Assembly (NCBI RefSeq): GCF_028858725.1
Contig: NC_084763.1
Location: 51,964,152-52,028,151 of the forward strand
Origin: Colius striatus
Lineage: Eukaryota; Chordata; Aves; Coliiformes; Coliidae
Direction: 5' to 3'
Length of the DNA: 64,000 bases
The translations under genes were made by a program, and so were the position numbers. Under the pieces are notes generated by a model that saw nothing but the letters and a program-made list of their open reading frames with translations, was not told the DNA's origin and made no database searches. This document shows positions 25,310 through 36,390 of this stretch, one piece after another (the stretch's first letter is position 1; each line of letters begins with the position of its first letter).

Positions 25310-26000
25310 CCAATGGGCTTGGCTGGGAGAGAGACAACTGAAGATAATTTAAAGAAATTTGCTAGTGGAGCTCTCTGGAGATCCATCCTGGGACTGATTT
25401 TAGTGTTTTCGTTCATTACACTGGCACTTAGTGTGCCATTGGCCTTCACTAATGACTCAGAGCAGCTTTTTTACAATAAAGAAGATGTTTGAAACATGAC
25501 ATAGGAAACTTTTGAAGACTAGAGGTGGAATTGCCTATGTGACTGGACTAAATTTGACAGTGTAAAATGAATGATCTCCCACCTGGTGGCAGGTCAGTAT
25601 TTCTGCTATTAGAAGAATCTCATCTGTGGAAAACCATCAGGAAAGGCGAGAGACACACACACACTATTAAAACTACAGAATCACTGTAGGTTCTGATGTG
25701 ATGTAGCTTTCAAAAACACAAATAGAATCCTAGGACACAGCAGGTGAGAACATATCCTAAATAAATATTTCTTGTAGCAAGGACTCGTGAAACTTCATCT
25801 GGTATACTGTATGCATTTTGACTGTCTAACAAGAAGAGAATTCTTGGCTTGCATTATCTAATGAAGGTTGAGAAGAGATCTCTATAAATACATCACAGAT
25901 TAAATACCAGGGATTGAGAAGAGCTCATCAAGTTAAAGGGTGGTGTTGGCCAAAAAGAAATGGATACTGACTGGCAATGAATAAATTTAGTCTTGACTCA
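25310..26000 (+). mobile_element. Ancient CR1/L3-type LINE remnant
   Basis: Highly diverged, but the order of blocks follows a CR1/L3 RT 3' region. There is an RT-like GGAGATCCATCCTGGGACTG (25379-25398), then CTTCATCTGGTATACTGTAT (25793-25812, the usual HLEYC segment). Near 25880-25985 are TCTATAAATACATC, AAGGGTGGTGTTGGCC and AAATGG...CTGGC.ATGAATAAATTTAG, as in old L3/CR1 3' ends. There are many indels. Limits are approximate and the family is uncertain. Confidence 0.6.
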
Positions 26001-26125
26001 CAGCCTTGGCTTTCAGATATGACATAATTGCAAATAATTTTATGAAAGGATCCTGGTAACAGAATACTAGTAACAGCATGCTGAAATCAGAGTGGCCTAG
26101 GAATGTGAGCACCATTATGGTTTAA

Positions 26126-26410
26126 TCATAGAATCATATCAGTTGGAATAGACTTTCAAGATCATCGAGTCCAACCACTAAACCCACACTGCCAAGCTCG
26201 TCACTAAACCATGTCCCTCAGCACCTCATCTATACCTCTTTTAATGATCTCCAGGGATGGGGACTCCACCACCTCCTTGGGAAACCTGTGCCAGTGTCTA
26301 ACAACCTTCTCAGTGAAAAAGTTCTTTCTTATCTAATCTAAAGCTCCCCTGTTGCAATTTGAGCCCATTTCCTCTTGTCCTACCAAGATGATGTCCTGAT
26401 GATGGCAGTA
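26126..26410 (-). mobile_element. CR1-family LINE 3' fragment (divergent subfamily)
   Basis: Begins with the antisense CR1 tail (AATCATAGAATCATA) and runs through GTCCAACCACTAAACCCACA, TCCAGGGATGGGGACTCCAC and CCCATTTCCTCTTGTCCTA. The wording differs from the younger copies in this window and fits another CR1 subfamily. Confidence 0.9.
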
Positions 26411-29400
26411 GGACAACAGCTTGGCAAAGGCTGATCTTAATGTGCAACCAAATCTTGTCCCACTTTTTTATTCCATTTATCTCAGTTTCCTGGGGGGGTT
26501 ATGACCTGCCATTCTCTCCCCTTGCAAATACAGCTCCCTTCTGAAAATGCCACTACACCTTTTTCTTCCAAAATGTCCAAGGAACTAGTGTAATTAATTA
26601 AAACAAAGAGCAACTCTCTCTTGTGAAATTTGCTGCTATTTTATCGAACATCCAGAAGCATCTGAAGATCTGGGATTTTTCAAACAAAGACAGAATAAAA
26701 CAGCTATATTGTATTTCTCTTAGGTCAACAATCATGGCTCAGATCATGAGAAAAATAGGAAATATGTATGGTTGTAATTGTCATGTTTGTATCATGACTC
26801 ACTCTAGCTTAGAAAAATATGTGTTTCCCTGAAATACAGGACCAAGAGATTTTGTTTTGTAAGAAAAAATATCAAGAACTGTTAGCATGTGAACCTGGGA
26901 GACTCAGGTAGAAATCAGTAAGCTGACATTAACTCTTGATGAATTCATCCAAAAGAGACAATGTGTAAAATGATCACCATTAGAATCTGAGGCAAAAACC
27001 TGAGGTAGCTGGAAGGGAAGGGGAGCTTTATTGTGCATTGGCAGTCCCATCCTGTCACTGAAACTGAACATTTCCGGGCCAAAGAGATGAACAGCCACAT
27101 CACAAACAGCCACAGAAGCTTTGTTGTTCCATTCTAACACAACAGACCCTAAATACTGTGGTTTAGTTAAGCAATAAAAAGTATCTTGTTACTTTAAACA
27201 TCATTTCCTCAGAGGTCAAGTTCATCCAAGCTGAGTGGGAAGCCTTGATGAGGAAGAGCAGTGCTGATGCAGAGGCCCAGTCTCTTGCTTGTGGTGTCCC
27301 AGTGTTCCCTGCACAGACAACAGAAGCCCTGTCCAACAAAACAACAATGCTCTTGGAGAGACAGGACACAAATCAGAGACAAGTAGGATTGCATGTTCAA
27401 ACATCAAAACTAAACTCATTTTCCAAAGTTAAAACCATCTTTTTATTATACCATAAATACTATCCTTTTAAGATTTGGCACCAGTACTGTTCCAAAACCA
27501 TTTTCAGCAGCTCCTAACTGAGTTAAAATATCATAAAATCCATTTCAGGGAATTTGATGAATGAAAACTATATAAAAATAACTTTTTTTATCTCAAAATA
27601 ATCAATAGCTGGCTGTGCCCAATCTAGAAAGCAAAGATATTTCTAAATAAACAAGATTATGATGGCTGCAGTAGGTAATTAGGATGTGAAGCATGGAGCT
27701 ACTTAACATAAAGACAGTAGTTAGAAGAATTAAGACCAGACTGTAATCAAAAATAAGAAAACAACCAACACAAGATGAAATATATCACAAAGTGCTGATT
27801 TCTTTTAGTGTTTTTTTAGTTTTCATAAATAAGTATGAATCTTTTAATCAGTAATTTAAATGTGAATCTTCTGTTCAGATCCTCTAATGGATACAACTTG
27901 CTGCTCTCATATGTACAGAAGCAATATATGGCATTAGAAAACAAGTTTCCTTAACATGTAATCAGATTCCTACATGTCATAAAGACTTTGATGTAATTTT
28001 TTGTCAGCTTTTGCAACGTCACACTCCAGCCTATATTAATAAACTTTTCTCTGTTTACAGTAGAAATTAGACTTTCTCCCCAACCAAAATGCACTCTGCT
28101 TTACATTATTATTGTTGGAAGGTGACCTAAAAGTAATACAGGTTTTACAAGTGGGAATTTTAAGCCAAGTAAAATTTTCTGCCTTTTGTTCAATTACCCT
28201 GATCATCTTCCTAACTGAAAGAAAATGTCTGAGAATACCTCACTTACATGTATCATTTTAAACTAGTACTCAGCATGTGTGTCTTAATAAAGAAACCTCA
28301 TTTTTCATACATTTAAGTAACATTTGTGAACGTTTTTATGACTTATCTCCTGTAGTATATCTTAAATGTCTTACCAATTACATTTCACCAATAAAAAGAG
28401 ATTGCTGTTTTACATCTATTTCACCTTGAGCTCAAGGAAGAGAACAAAGGTAGCCCTTTTATCTTGGCAGTTTGTATCTGTTTCCATATGTCTTTATGGA
28501 TGAAATGAGATAGTGCTCAGAGCCTGCAGAAAAGGTGCAATTAATAAAATAATTTTCATTCTTGGGGATAAAGACACATTTTTTTCTTTCAAAACCATAG
28601 GTCTCTGACACTTTTGTGGATTCACAGAATCTGAAATGGTTTGATCCATGCTAATAACTCCAAATAACATAAATGGAGATTTATTCTTCTGGATAAAGGA
28701 AACTGAGTCCATAACCTGGTCCATACAAATTATCTATCACATTGGCCAGCCATAGGTGTTAATCCTTACAAAATTCAATTCCATTAGAAATAATAATTCT
28801 GTGTAAAACCCCTTATTGTTTCTATTAGGTATGTCATTGCTTTACTTTTATATTTACACAGTTGTGCTATGTCTATGTCATGTTATTAAGTGCTTGACAT
28901 CTCTCTAGGTATAACTTGTGTTCATGCAAAGTTGAAGTTATTTTTCGTGTAATTGCTCATTTGTTACATTTTTCCAGTTACTCCATACTCTCTGGTGGAC
29001 TTAATCAAGGGTGAGCTATGAGAAAATTATGCATAGCTTCTGGTTATCACACTGTTGTCTCCTAACCATGCAAAAACTAGAATGTGAAAGCAGAAGTTTG
29101 TTATACTCATAATGGCTTAGCCTCATATTTGACATCACCTTCTTGTAGCCTGCAGTCATAAATTGCCCAACATTCATTCTTCTGCCTCCAGCACTGAAGC
29201 TGCTCTGTACATACTCCACATTTTCTTCTCGTTCTTGTAAGAATGAGCAGCTTAAAAAAGTCCATCTGAACTTCTCACCTGTGTGTTCGCCTACCTCACC
29301 TCAGTTCTCAAGCAGACTGGAGGAGGGAGAGGTGAATGAAGTTGAGGGTGGTCAGTGTGCAGTGGGCATTGTTGCGTTTGGGTGCCATGCTATATGCAAT

Positions 29401-29640
29401 ACTCTCTGAAACATGCCATGTGGGGAAAATGTTTCTCGACCTGACAATAATTAACTAGGAGCACATGAACTTTCTTCAGATAACTACTCTCCAGTCAGGC
29501 TCTAACCATTTATAACAACATCACTGTGCTTTTAGCTTAATAGGTAAGCCAGCTGCTCGAGAGGAGTGGCTGAGGGTGGGGAAGAGGTTATCCAAGCACA
29601 TTAATGCGTGTTGAGTGAGAAAAACATCTAGATTTTGCGG
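26411..29640. other. Intergenic, nothing recognised
   Basis: AT-rich, with overlapping chance open frames around 27160-27520 on both strands. Just before the CpG island, at about 29630-29657, three short ATTTTG(C/T)GGATTTTG-like units occur in a row. Confidence 0.5.
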
Positions 29641-29649
29641 ATTTTGTGG

Positions 29650-30080
29650 ATTTTGGTGACAATCAGAACTCCACGAAGCGCGCCTGTCCCTCGGGAAGCG
29701 GGGCCGGTGCAGCAGGGAGCGCTCACTCGGCGCGGGCCTGCGAGCGAGCCCCGGGGCCCGGCGCGGACCCCGCCTCCCTGCGCACCAGCGCCGACGCGGC
29801 GCGTCACTTCCCGCCGCCCGGTTGCCATGGTGCCGCGGGCCGGCGGAGGGCCGCCCGCCAGGCCGCCAGCGCCCCCGCCGGCTGCAGGCCCGCAGGCCCG
29901 GAGGGGCGGGAGGCAGAGCGGCGGTGCCGGGGCGGGTCGCTGCCTGAGCCGCGGCTTGTGTGGGCACGATCGCTTTCTGTGGAGATCCGGCCTGGTTTTA
30001 CAGCTGCGGGTTCCCCAGCGGTCTCTGAAGTGACACCGGCCGTGCTCAGCGTTTTTCGGAGCTATCGACCATGAGACCGG
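29650..30080 (+). promoter_or_regulatory. C10orf67: CpG island, probable C10orf67 promoter and first exon region
   Basis: A sharp, isolated GC- and CpG-rich block of about 430 bp in AT-rich surroundings, 1.6 kb upstream of the first recognisable C10orf67-like exon. It includes a GC box (GGGGCGGGA at 29903-29911), an E2F-like TTCCCGCC at 29808-29815 and an X-box half-site at 29820-29830. Open frames across it on both strands are a by-product of high GC. I could not assign the first coding exon or its donor. Confidence 0.65.
29820..29834. promoter_or_regulatory. RFX X-box-like site (GGTTGCCATGGTGCC)
   Basis: GTTGCCATGG is a perfect left half of the RFX consensus GTTGCCATGGCAAC; the right arm is degenerate. 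X-boxes close to the start site are typical of genes active in motile cilia and testis. The site is inside the CpG island, as expected for a working promoter element. Confidence 0.5.
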
Positions 30081-30402
30081 ACGCGTCCGAAGTTTTGCTC
30101 ACATTGGTGCTCCTGAACGTCTGTACGCTGAGTTTTCACCTAAACACTGGTCGTACCTATTTAACAACGCTCCCTGTGTCTTGCTGCTCTTCCAGGGACG
30201 GGCAAGGATAATGTGCTGCTGTCTTGTGTGCACTCCTCTCTTCTCTCTTGGAAGAATCTACTTGTGCTTTTGATTTAAAGTAATCTGTGCAGGAAATTGA
30301 AGTTAAGATAGCCTGTGGTAATTCAGACTTTTAGCTGTGCTCTGCATCTTACAGGGCAGCCTTACAGCTGGGATCACAACTGCTTCTGTGAGGAGCTTCA
30401 CA
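30081..30402. other. Probable first intron sequence
   Basis: GC content drops away from the CpG island. Nothing else recognised. Confidence 0.4.
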
Positions 30403-31040
30403 TGGAATCACAGGATGGTTTGGGTTGGAAGCACCCTTGAAAGGTCATACAGTCCAACACCCGTGCAATGAGCAGGGACATCTTCAACTAGATCAGGTTC
30501 AGAGCCCCATCCATCCTGACCTTGAATGTTTCCAGAGATGGGGCATTTACCACCTCTGGGCAAACTGTTTTCACCACCCTCAGCATAAAAAAATCTCTTC
30601 ACTCTGTCTCGTCCGAATCTACACTCTATTAGTTTAAAACCATTACCCCTTGTCTTACCACTACAGGCCCTGCTAAAAAGTCTGTCCCCATCTTTCCTAT
30701 AAGCCCCTTTACTGAAATGTTGTAATAAGGTGTCCCTGGAGCCTGCACTTCTGCAGGCTAAACAACCCTCAACTCTTTCAGCCTTTTCTCATAGGAGAGA
30801 TTCCAGCTCTCTGGAAATTTCTGTGGCCTCTTCTGGACATGCTGCAACAGGTCCATGTCTTTCCTGTGCTGAGAACTCCAGACTTGTCACAAAAGCAGAG
30901 TAGAAGGGAAGATTCACCTCCTTCAACCTCCTGGCCACACTTCTTTTGATGCAGGCTAGGAAATGAAGGTTGGCTTTCTGGGCTGTGAGTACTTGGAATA
31001 TGTCTGAATATTCACCGTGTCTTTGGAACACCTCTGACTG
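30403..31040 (-). mobile_element. CR1-family LINE 3' fragment
   Basis: Begins with the antisense tail (GGAATCACAGGATGGTTTGG, GTTGGAAGCACCCTTGAAAG) and continues through GAGCCCCATCCATCCTGACC and CCAGAGATGGGGCATTTACC. It then covers the RT C-terminal region in antisense (near 30800-31030, ending with CTTTCTGGGCTGTGAGTAC). It lies in the putative first intron and is of an older CR1 subfamily. Confidence 0.9.
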
Positions 31041-31650
31041 AATGCTATTAGAATTTTAAACCTATTTGCCTGGTTGGGATAACCTGTTAATTAAGTAGAC
31101 CTGAGCAAGAATCTTCTGACTCCATTTCTAACAGAAGGGAATTTTGACAGCCTCAATACATGTTTTTAACAATCTAATGCTCTTATTTTTTGTTAAAAGT
31201 GTAGCAATGTTGAATGTCTTTTAGACTATGTTAGTAGTATCAAAATAACCAAATTTATCAGTGAGACATAAAATCCAGCACCTAAAACTGAATCTAAAGT
31301 CCAGGATTTCTGGACTTACATATTTCTCTACAGAACACTCAGAAATAATCTACTTACTGTCAGAACACATTATTTTCTTTTTAGCATTTTATTTCACGTT
31401 CTTTAGCATAATGTTCAATATTGTTTAACTTTTTGTTATTCATTATTTGAATAAAAAGGCTTGTCTTCATGAAACATAGAAATAAACTGTTAATCTGTTT
31501 ATTTCACTCTTAAATTCCATTCTTTAAAAAGCCAGACAAGTGAAATGATTAAAAAAACATATGCACTTTGCCTCTAAATTTCCATTATTAACATAAGATC
31601 AATTAACTTGATTCATTCAAGTGCTGTAGTGTTGCAAGTGTTTTTTTCAG

Positions 31651-31787
31651 TTCTGTCTGGTTTTGCAAGCCTCGCATTTCAGATGGCTTTAAAAGAGTAT
31701 TACACCACAGATGATGCTATGCCAACTTGTATCAAAGAAATACAAGAATTAAAATTGCTAGTTATTGCTACACAAGCTTTAATCAAA
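31651..31787 (+). CDS. C10orf67: C10orf67-like exon (TTDDA exon)
   Basis: Preceded by a strong acceptor (TGTTTTTTTCAG) and followed by the donor GTAAAT. It starts with two bases of a split codon and ends at a codon boundary, giving 45 full codons. The segment MALKEYYTTDDAMPTCIKEI aligns with the human protein, in which a similar LK..(F/Y)(F/Y)TTDxA..T stretch precedes a KEL-type coil start. An in-frame ATG (the M of MALKEYY) could serve as a start if upstream coding exons are absent. No lesion is visible in this exon. Confidence 0.65.
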
Positions 31788-32094
31788 GTAAATTAGGACA
31801 GTATCATATCACAGTCTCATGCTGTGTAATGTGTACTTTTGTCACTGTCATCTCTGTTTTGTGTAGTTCTTAAAGAATCTGGTTTGGCTTTTCTTTCTTC
31901 ATATGCCTTTGTCAGATAAATTATATGCATTTCTGTTTTCAAGATAGAATGATATGTAAGTATTAACAGAGGAATTAGAGACTGGATTACTTAGCTATCT
32001 GAATCAGAGAAAATTACATAGGAATTCACATTGTTTCATGTACAAAAAAAAATAAGGTGAACATTCTGAAGGTTTAAACCTATCTAATAGTGGC

Positions 32095-32541
32095 TAAGAG
32101 TCTGGAAATAAACGTGGGCCCATCATTTCCACTGATACTTGTCCCATCTCAGTTATGGGTATGACTAAGGAGACCTCACAGATCTGATTAAGGAGATTCA
32201 GTGACATGGAATTGAGTTGGAGGCCTGTGGCCAGTGGAGTTCCACAGGGGTTGGTTCTAGGGCCAGTCTTGTTCAACATCTTCATCAATGACCTGGATGA
32301 GGGGGACAGAGTGTACCCCCAGCAAGTTCCCTGATGATACAAAACTGGGAGGACTGGGTGATTCCCCAGAAGGCTGTGCTGCCATTCAGTGGGATCTCGA
32401 TTGGCTTGAGAGTTGGGAAGAGAGGAACCTCATGAGGTTCTACTCTGCCCTGGTGAGGCCTCATCTGGAGTCCTGTATACAGTTCTGGGCTCCCCAGCTC
32501 AAGAGGGACACAGAACTTCTGGAGAGAGTCCAGTGTAGGAC
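32095..32541 (+). mobile_element. CR1 LINE RT fragment with internal deletion
   Basis: Contains the RT middle (GGAGTTCCACAGGGGTTGGT, then CTTGTTCAACATCTTCATCA for FNIFIND, then a degraded ADDTKLGG region). At about 32436 it jumps to YSALVRPHLESC...FWAPQLKRD. The copy stops at GAGAGAGTCCAGTGTAGGAC, where the purine microsatellite begins, so its 3' end is lost. Confidence 0.92.
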
Positions 32542-32542
32542 T

Positions 32543-32550
32543 GAAAGAAA

Positions 32551-32622
<72 letters not shown>

Positions 32623-32937
32623 AGGCAAGATCAATAAAGAAGGAAGGAAGGAAGGAAGGAAGGAAGGAAGGAAGGAAGGAAGGAAGGAAGGGGAAGAAAG
32701 GAAAAAGAAGAAAATAAAAGGAAAAAGAAAAGAGAAGAAAAGAAAAAGAAGAAAAGAGAGGAAAAGAGAAGAAAAGGAAAGGAAAGGAAAGGAAAGGAAA
32801 GGAAAGGAAAGGAAAGGAAAGGAAAGGAAAGGAAAGGAAAGGAAAGGAAAGGAAAGGAAAGGAAAGGAAAGGAAAGGAAAGGAAAGGAAAGGAAAGGAAA
32901 GGAAAGGAAAGGAAAGGAAAGGAAAGGAAAGGAAAGA
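32543..32937 (+). repeat. Composite purine microsatellite: (GAAA)n, (GGAA)n, (GGAAA)32
   Basis: (AAAG)n occupies about 32550-32622 and (GGAA)n about 32641-32692. After an irregular AG-only zone come 32 uninterrupted GGAAA units at 32776-32935. Bases 32716-32937 are 222 consecutive purines. The long Lys/Glu/Gly and Phe/Leu/Ser open frames here are repeat artefacts. Confidence 0.98.
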
Positions 32938-35900
32938 CAAACCAGTTACATGGATAATTGAGAAAGGTAGTGGGTACAAATATTTAGCTCTAATTATTCT
33001 AGTATTGTTCACACATATCACAATCAAGTGGGGATACATAGTGGGAATGTATACAGTATATTAACAGCATCTGCTGCATAATACAGTATGTAGAAAATGA
33101 GAGAATCCTGGAAGGAGGAAAGAATGCATCTTTACAGAATGAACGATCGCCTAGACATGTGAAGGGCCAGGAGAACAGGTGCACTTGTGAATGAGTCCAA
33201 ACCAGCATTAATCATGTGGATGTTTCAGAGAATAGGATAGAGAAATGTGAAGCAAAGGAGAAAAGTTCCCAGAAAAGATATGAGGAGCTATGGGGATGAG
33301 GAATTTTAAAAAGATGTGAGGGGAAATCAGAATGCTGAGAACACTAAGCAAGTGACAGAAGATGATATGCATTTCAAGAATGTCACAGAGTTGAAAGTGG
33401 GTGATTAGAAGGCAAAAGCTAGGCTTTAGCAGTGAAGGAAAGGGTAGCTTCTGTAAAGAAAGAAACGACAAGATTTATTAAGACTTCACAGAGAGCAAAA
33501 ATGTTAATTTTTTACTTTTGTTCTTCTTCATGCCTGAACAATGATATGCAGCACAATCACTTGAAGAAAGAAATTCTACTCCAGAGCCAAGTGTAAACAA
33601 GAGAGGTTTTCATGAGAGTTGTGGAATCTTCTTAGTGATGACTTTTAACATTTTAAACAAAGTTGGTTTAAAAGAGTGCTGTGAACTTTATAGACTAGTG
33701 GAAGAAAAACTCTGTTCCTTTTTAACATTAGAGGAGGAAACACCTCTTGCGGGAAACAGTCACTTCTGAGAAAAAAATAAGACTGACATTTGCTTCCTTT
33801 AATGCTTCATCAGTAATGTAGACATGCTTATGGTGCTGCTGTGCTGACTTTGCTTTCTTGATAGTCAAGCTAGAGAACAGGTATTTTTTTAAGACACAGT
33901 TCATCTGATCAATTTTAGATCCCTACTCAAGGGTGAATTGAGTTGTCCTCTGGACTCATCTAACGTTGAACTAAATCTCCACAGACTAACAAAAAGCAAA
34001 GCATCACTAGCTAAAATGTGTGTACATACCATCAGGTGTGTACTTGCCATCAGATAGTGCTGCACAGACCATCTAGAACAATGCAAACTTCATTCTGTGT
34101 GTGAAAAGTTTTCTTTCCCAAATCCAGCTCATGTAATCACTCCATGGTAAAAAATGCATATGAATTCCAGGCAGTGTATGGTAACAATGTTCTCACCAGG
34201 GCATTGCAGGTTCAGGTGCCCTTTGCTTTGCTTTTTGGAAGATTTTACATTACTCTGGATCCTTCTGGTCCAACTTCAGCAACCAGGTAGAGATTTGCTC
34301 CATCCCAGGCATGCATAGAGCTTTGTAGGTAGGGTGTTCTGAGAAACGAGAACTGAGTTTGAACTTCACTGTGGCTGAGGAAATCACTGAATTCACGTCC
34401 TCGGTGAAGTACTACAAATGTTAATGTATTGCACAAGACAGTAATTTCTGCTAATATTAATATTTTTAAGAAGTTGACCAATGTTTAATCCCCTGACCTT
34501 GGAAAATAACTTAAACTAGGTATCCAGGTACTCCTGAAGGAAGAATTCAAATACACTTTTGAGCTCAGTGTTTCCCAGTGCTTAGCTTTTGGCAGTGCAG
34601 CACCTTGGAAAGACACTTCTGTGTAACGGGAGGCTGCACACGTTAGAGGAGGAGGCAAAACAAGGTGCTTGTGTCCCAGGGAACCTCCAGAAAGGATTTT
34701 ACAAGTTTACAGGCAGTACATATTTCTATATGAAGAAACCCAGACAGTTTAGATCCAGGGTCTCCCCAGAGACTGCTGCTCTGTTTATGTTAGATATGTT
34801 AACATAATGGAAAACTTGGTGTGAGTTTTCTTAATCAGAACTAAAGGGTTTTTACAAAATAGATATTTTCCAATTGATTTCATTATTTCTGTAGAATACA
34901 GTTTGGTTGAGTGGTACCTGTGAAGACAAGACTTTTCAAGGTGTCTGATTTAGTAGCACTGTTTAAAACACAATATTCAATACGCTGTGGTAAGATATGT
35001 CATGCATTAACATTTAGGTTTTTGATCTTTCACTAAGGAGTGGGAAGCTTCTAAAAGTCTGCAGTTTCAGATCTCAGGTAGAGGTAGACATATGTGAACG
35101 TGGCCCTTTGCCTACAGGGCAAAACCAGGAGGGACAGCAGTGAAGGTTTTACTTCAGCTCAAGACCTTGAGAGTCAAAGTTAGATTCACTGCATAAACTG
35201 TGGAGCTCCTAAGGTAAATATCTACTGTTCCTGCTTGTCCTTTTAACTCCAGTAAGATGGGCTGCTGTCCAGGTTCTGCACTTTGCAGATCAACCAGATA
35301 AAGACATTTCCTTTGGGCAAAGCTGCTCTTCAACAAGTAAAGATTTTTTTTAATACATGTATATGAGGAATAACATTGCATAGATCTGCTTGTTTATTTG
35401 TTTAGTAAAGTTCTGCAAAAATTAATAAAGATTCCACATTATTGATCAGTGTCCAGTAATTAAAAATTAAAACACTGCTCGTTAAACTTGTAGGCAGCAC
35501 AAAGTGGCAGTGCGTGGCAGTGTATCATGCACTGGGTCCATTGTAACAAATTAGTACACCTCTAGAAGCAAGAAATGCAACCCATACCTACAGAATGGGG
35601 AGATACCTTCAGGAATTCAGCACTCACCAGAAAAAATAGAAAGAGGGACAGGGGGAGTTTCAGGCAGATGGAGTACACTGTCAGCTAAACACAGACTCAC
35701 AGTCTACAACAGTTTTTAGAAGGATTGATATAATTCTTCAGTTATTAGATAAGTGTAAGGAGATATTTGATCTCTGGGATCTTGTAAGTACTGCCCAGTT
35801 AAGGAATTGAACAGGGAAAAGTCAAAATGGTTTTAAGAGCTGGAGGAAACATGCTGAGTTAGATCAGCTTAAATCTGTTTATCAAACAGTGTATTGCTTG

Positions 35901-36024
35901 ATCGCAGAATCTGAATACATTACCAAGGAGAGGAGTTAGGGATATTTATTTAGGATTTGGGATCTATATGGCATTCTCTAAACAATGTACACCAATGTAC
36001 ACAACAACTTTAATCTTTCTCCAG
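32938..36024. other. Intronic, no exon identified
   Basis: No C10orf67-like exon recognised. The longest non-repeat open stretch on plus is about 33544-33769 (ending ...TPLAGNSHF then stop), with no similarity I know. Confidence 0.45.
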
Positions 36025-36390
36025 GTCACAAGAAGTATTTTACCAATAGTTCAAAATTCACTAATTGATCATCGTCCAAGACATGTTTCTGAATGGATTA
36101 AAAAAGGGAAAGTAGAGAAGACTTACTGGAATGAAGTGTCAAATTGGCTGGCTAACCCTTCATCCTTAGTTTGCACTTCAAGGACTGTTTCAGTACCTAT
36201 GGAATCTTTAGCTGATCCATATAGCAAAACTTTGTCCTCACCAGCTTCTGCTCCAAGAGTTCTACATTTATACAAAACAGAAACAAGAAACATATGCTGT
36301 TTTCTTTTGTCAAAGAGCTTGCAATTAAATACATTTTCCTTCCAATGCTATGATGTCATCAATTTTTTTTCCTCTTCTGACGTGCCTTGA
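36025..36390 (+). CDS. Unrecognised open reading frame behind a good splice acceptor
   Basis: The frame runs 121 codons from a pyrimidine-rich acceptor (TTTAATCTTTCTCCAG) to a TGA. The first 85 codons look protein-like (SLIDHRPRHVSEWIKKGKVE, TYWNEVSNWLANPSS, SVPMESLADPYSK, SSPASAPRVLHLYKTE), with Trp and His residues and few rare codons. After about codon 92 the frame degenerates. I do not recognise the family and it does not resemble human C10orf67. Its phase (0) would fit after the 31651-31787 exon. It could be an exon of that gene, a lineage-specific exon or a retrocopy fragment; possible in-frame donors include GTACCT and GTTCTA. Confidence 0.4.
   Translation, partial: VTRSILPIVQNSLIDHRPRHVSEWIKKGKVEKTYWNEVSNWLANPSSLVCTSRTVSVPMESLADPYSKTLSSPASAPRVLHLYKTETRNICCFLLSKSLQLNTFSFQCYDVINFFSSSDVP

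Noticed and set aside
29521-30074. Open frames of 132-148 codons on both strands of the 29.7 kb CpG island
   Set aside because: Overlapping frames on both strands with Arg/Pro/Ala composition; the start ATG and donor of a real first exon could not be decided.
32288-33064. 258-codon plus and 192-codon minus frames rich in Lys/Glu or Phe/Leu/Ser
   Set aside because: Produced by CR1 remnants plus the purine microsatellite.
33544-33769. About 72 codons open on plus after an ATGCAG
   Set aside because: No pyrimidine tract before the AG, no known similarity, and a length reachable by chance.
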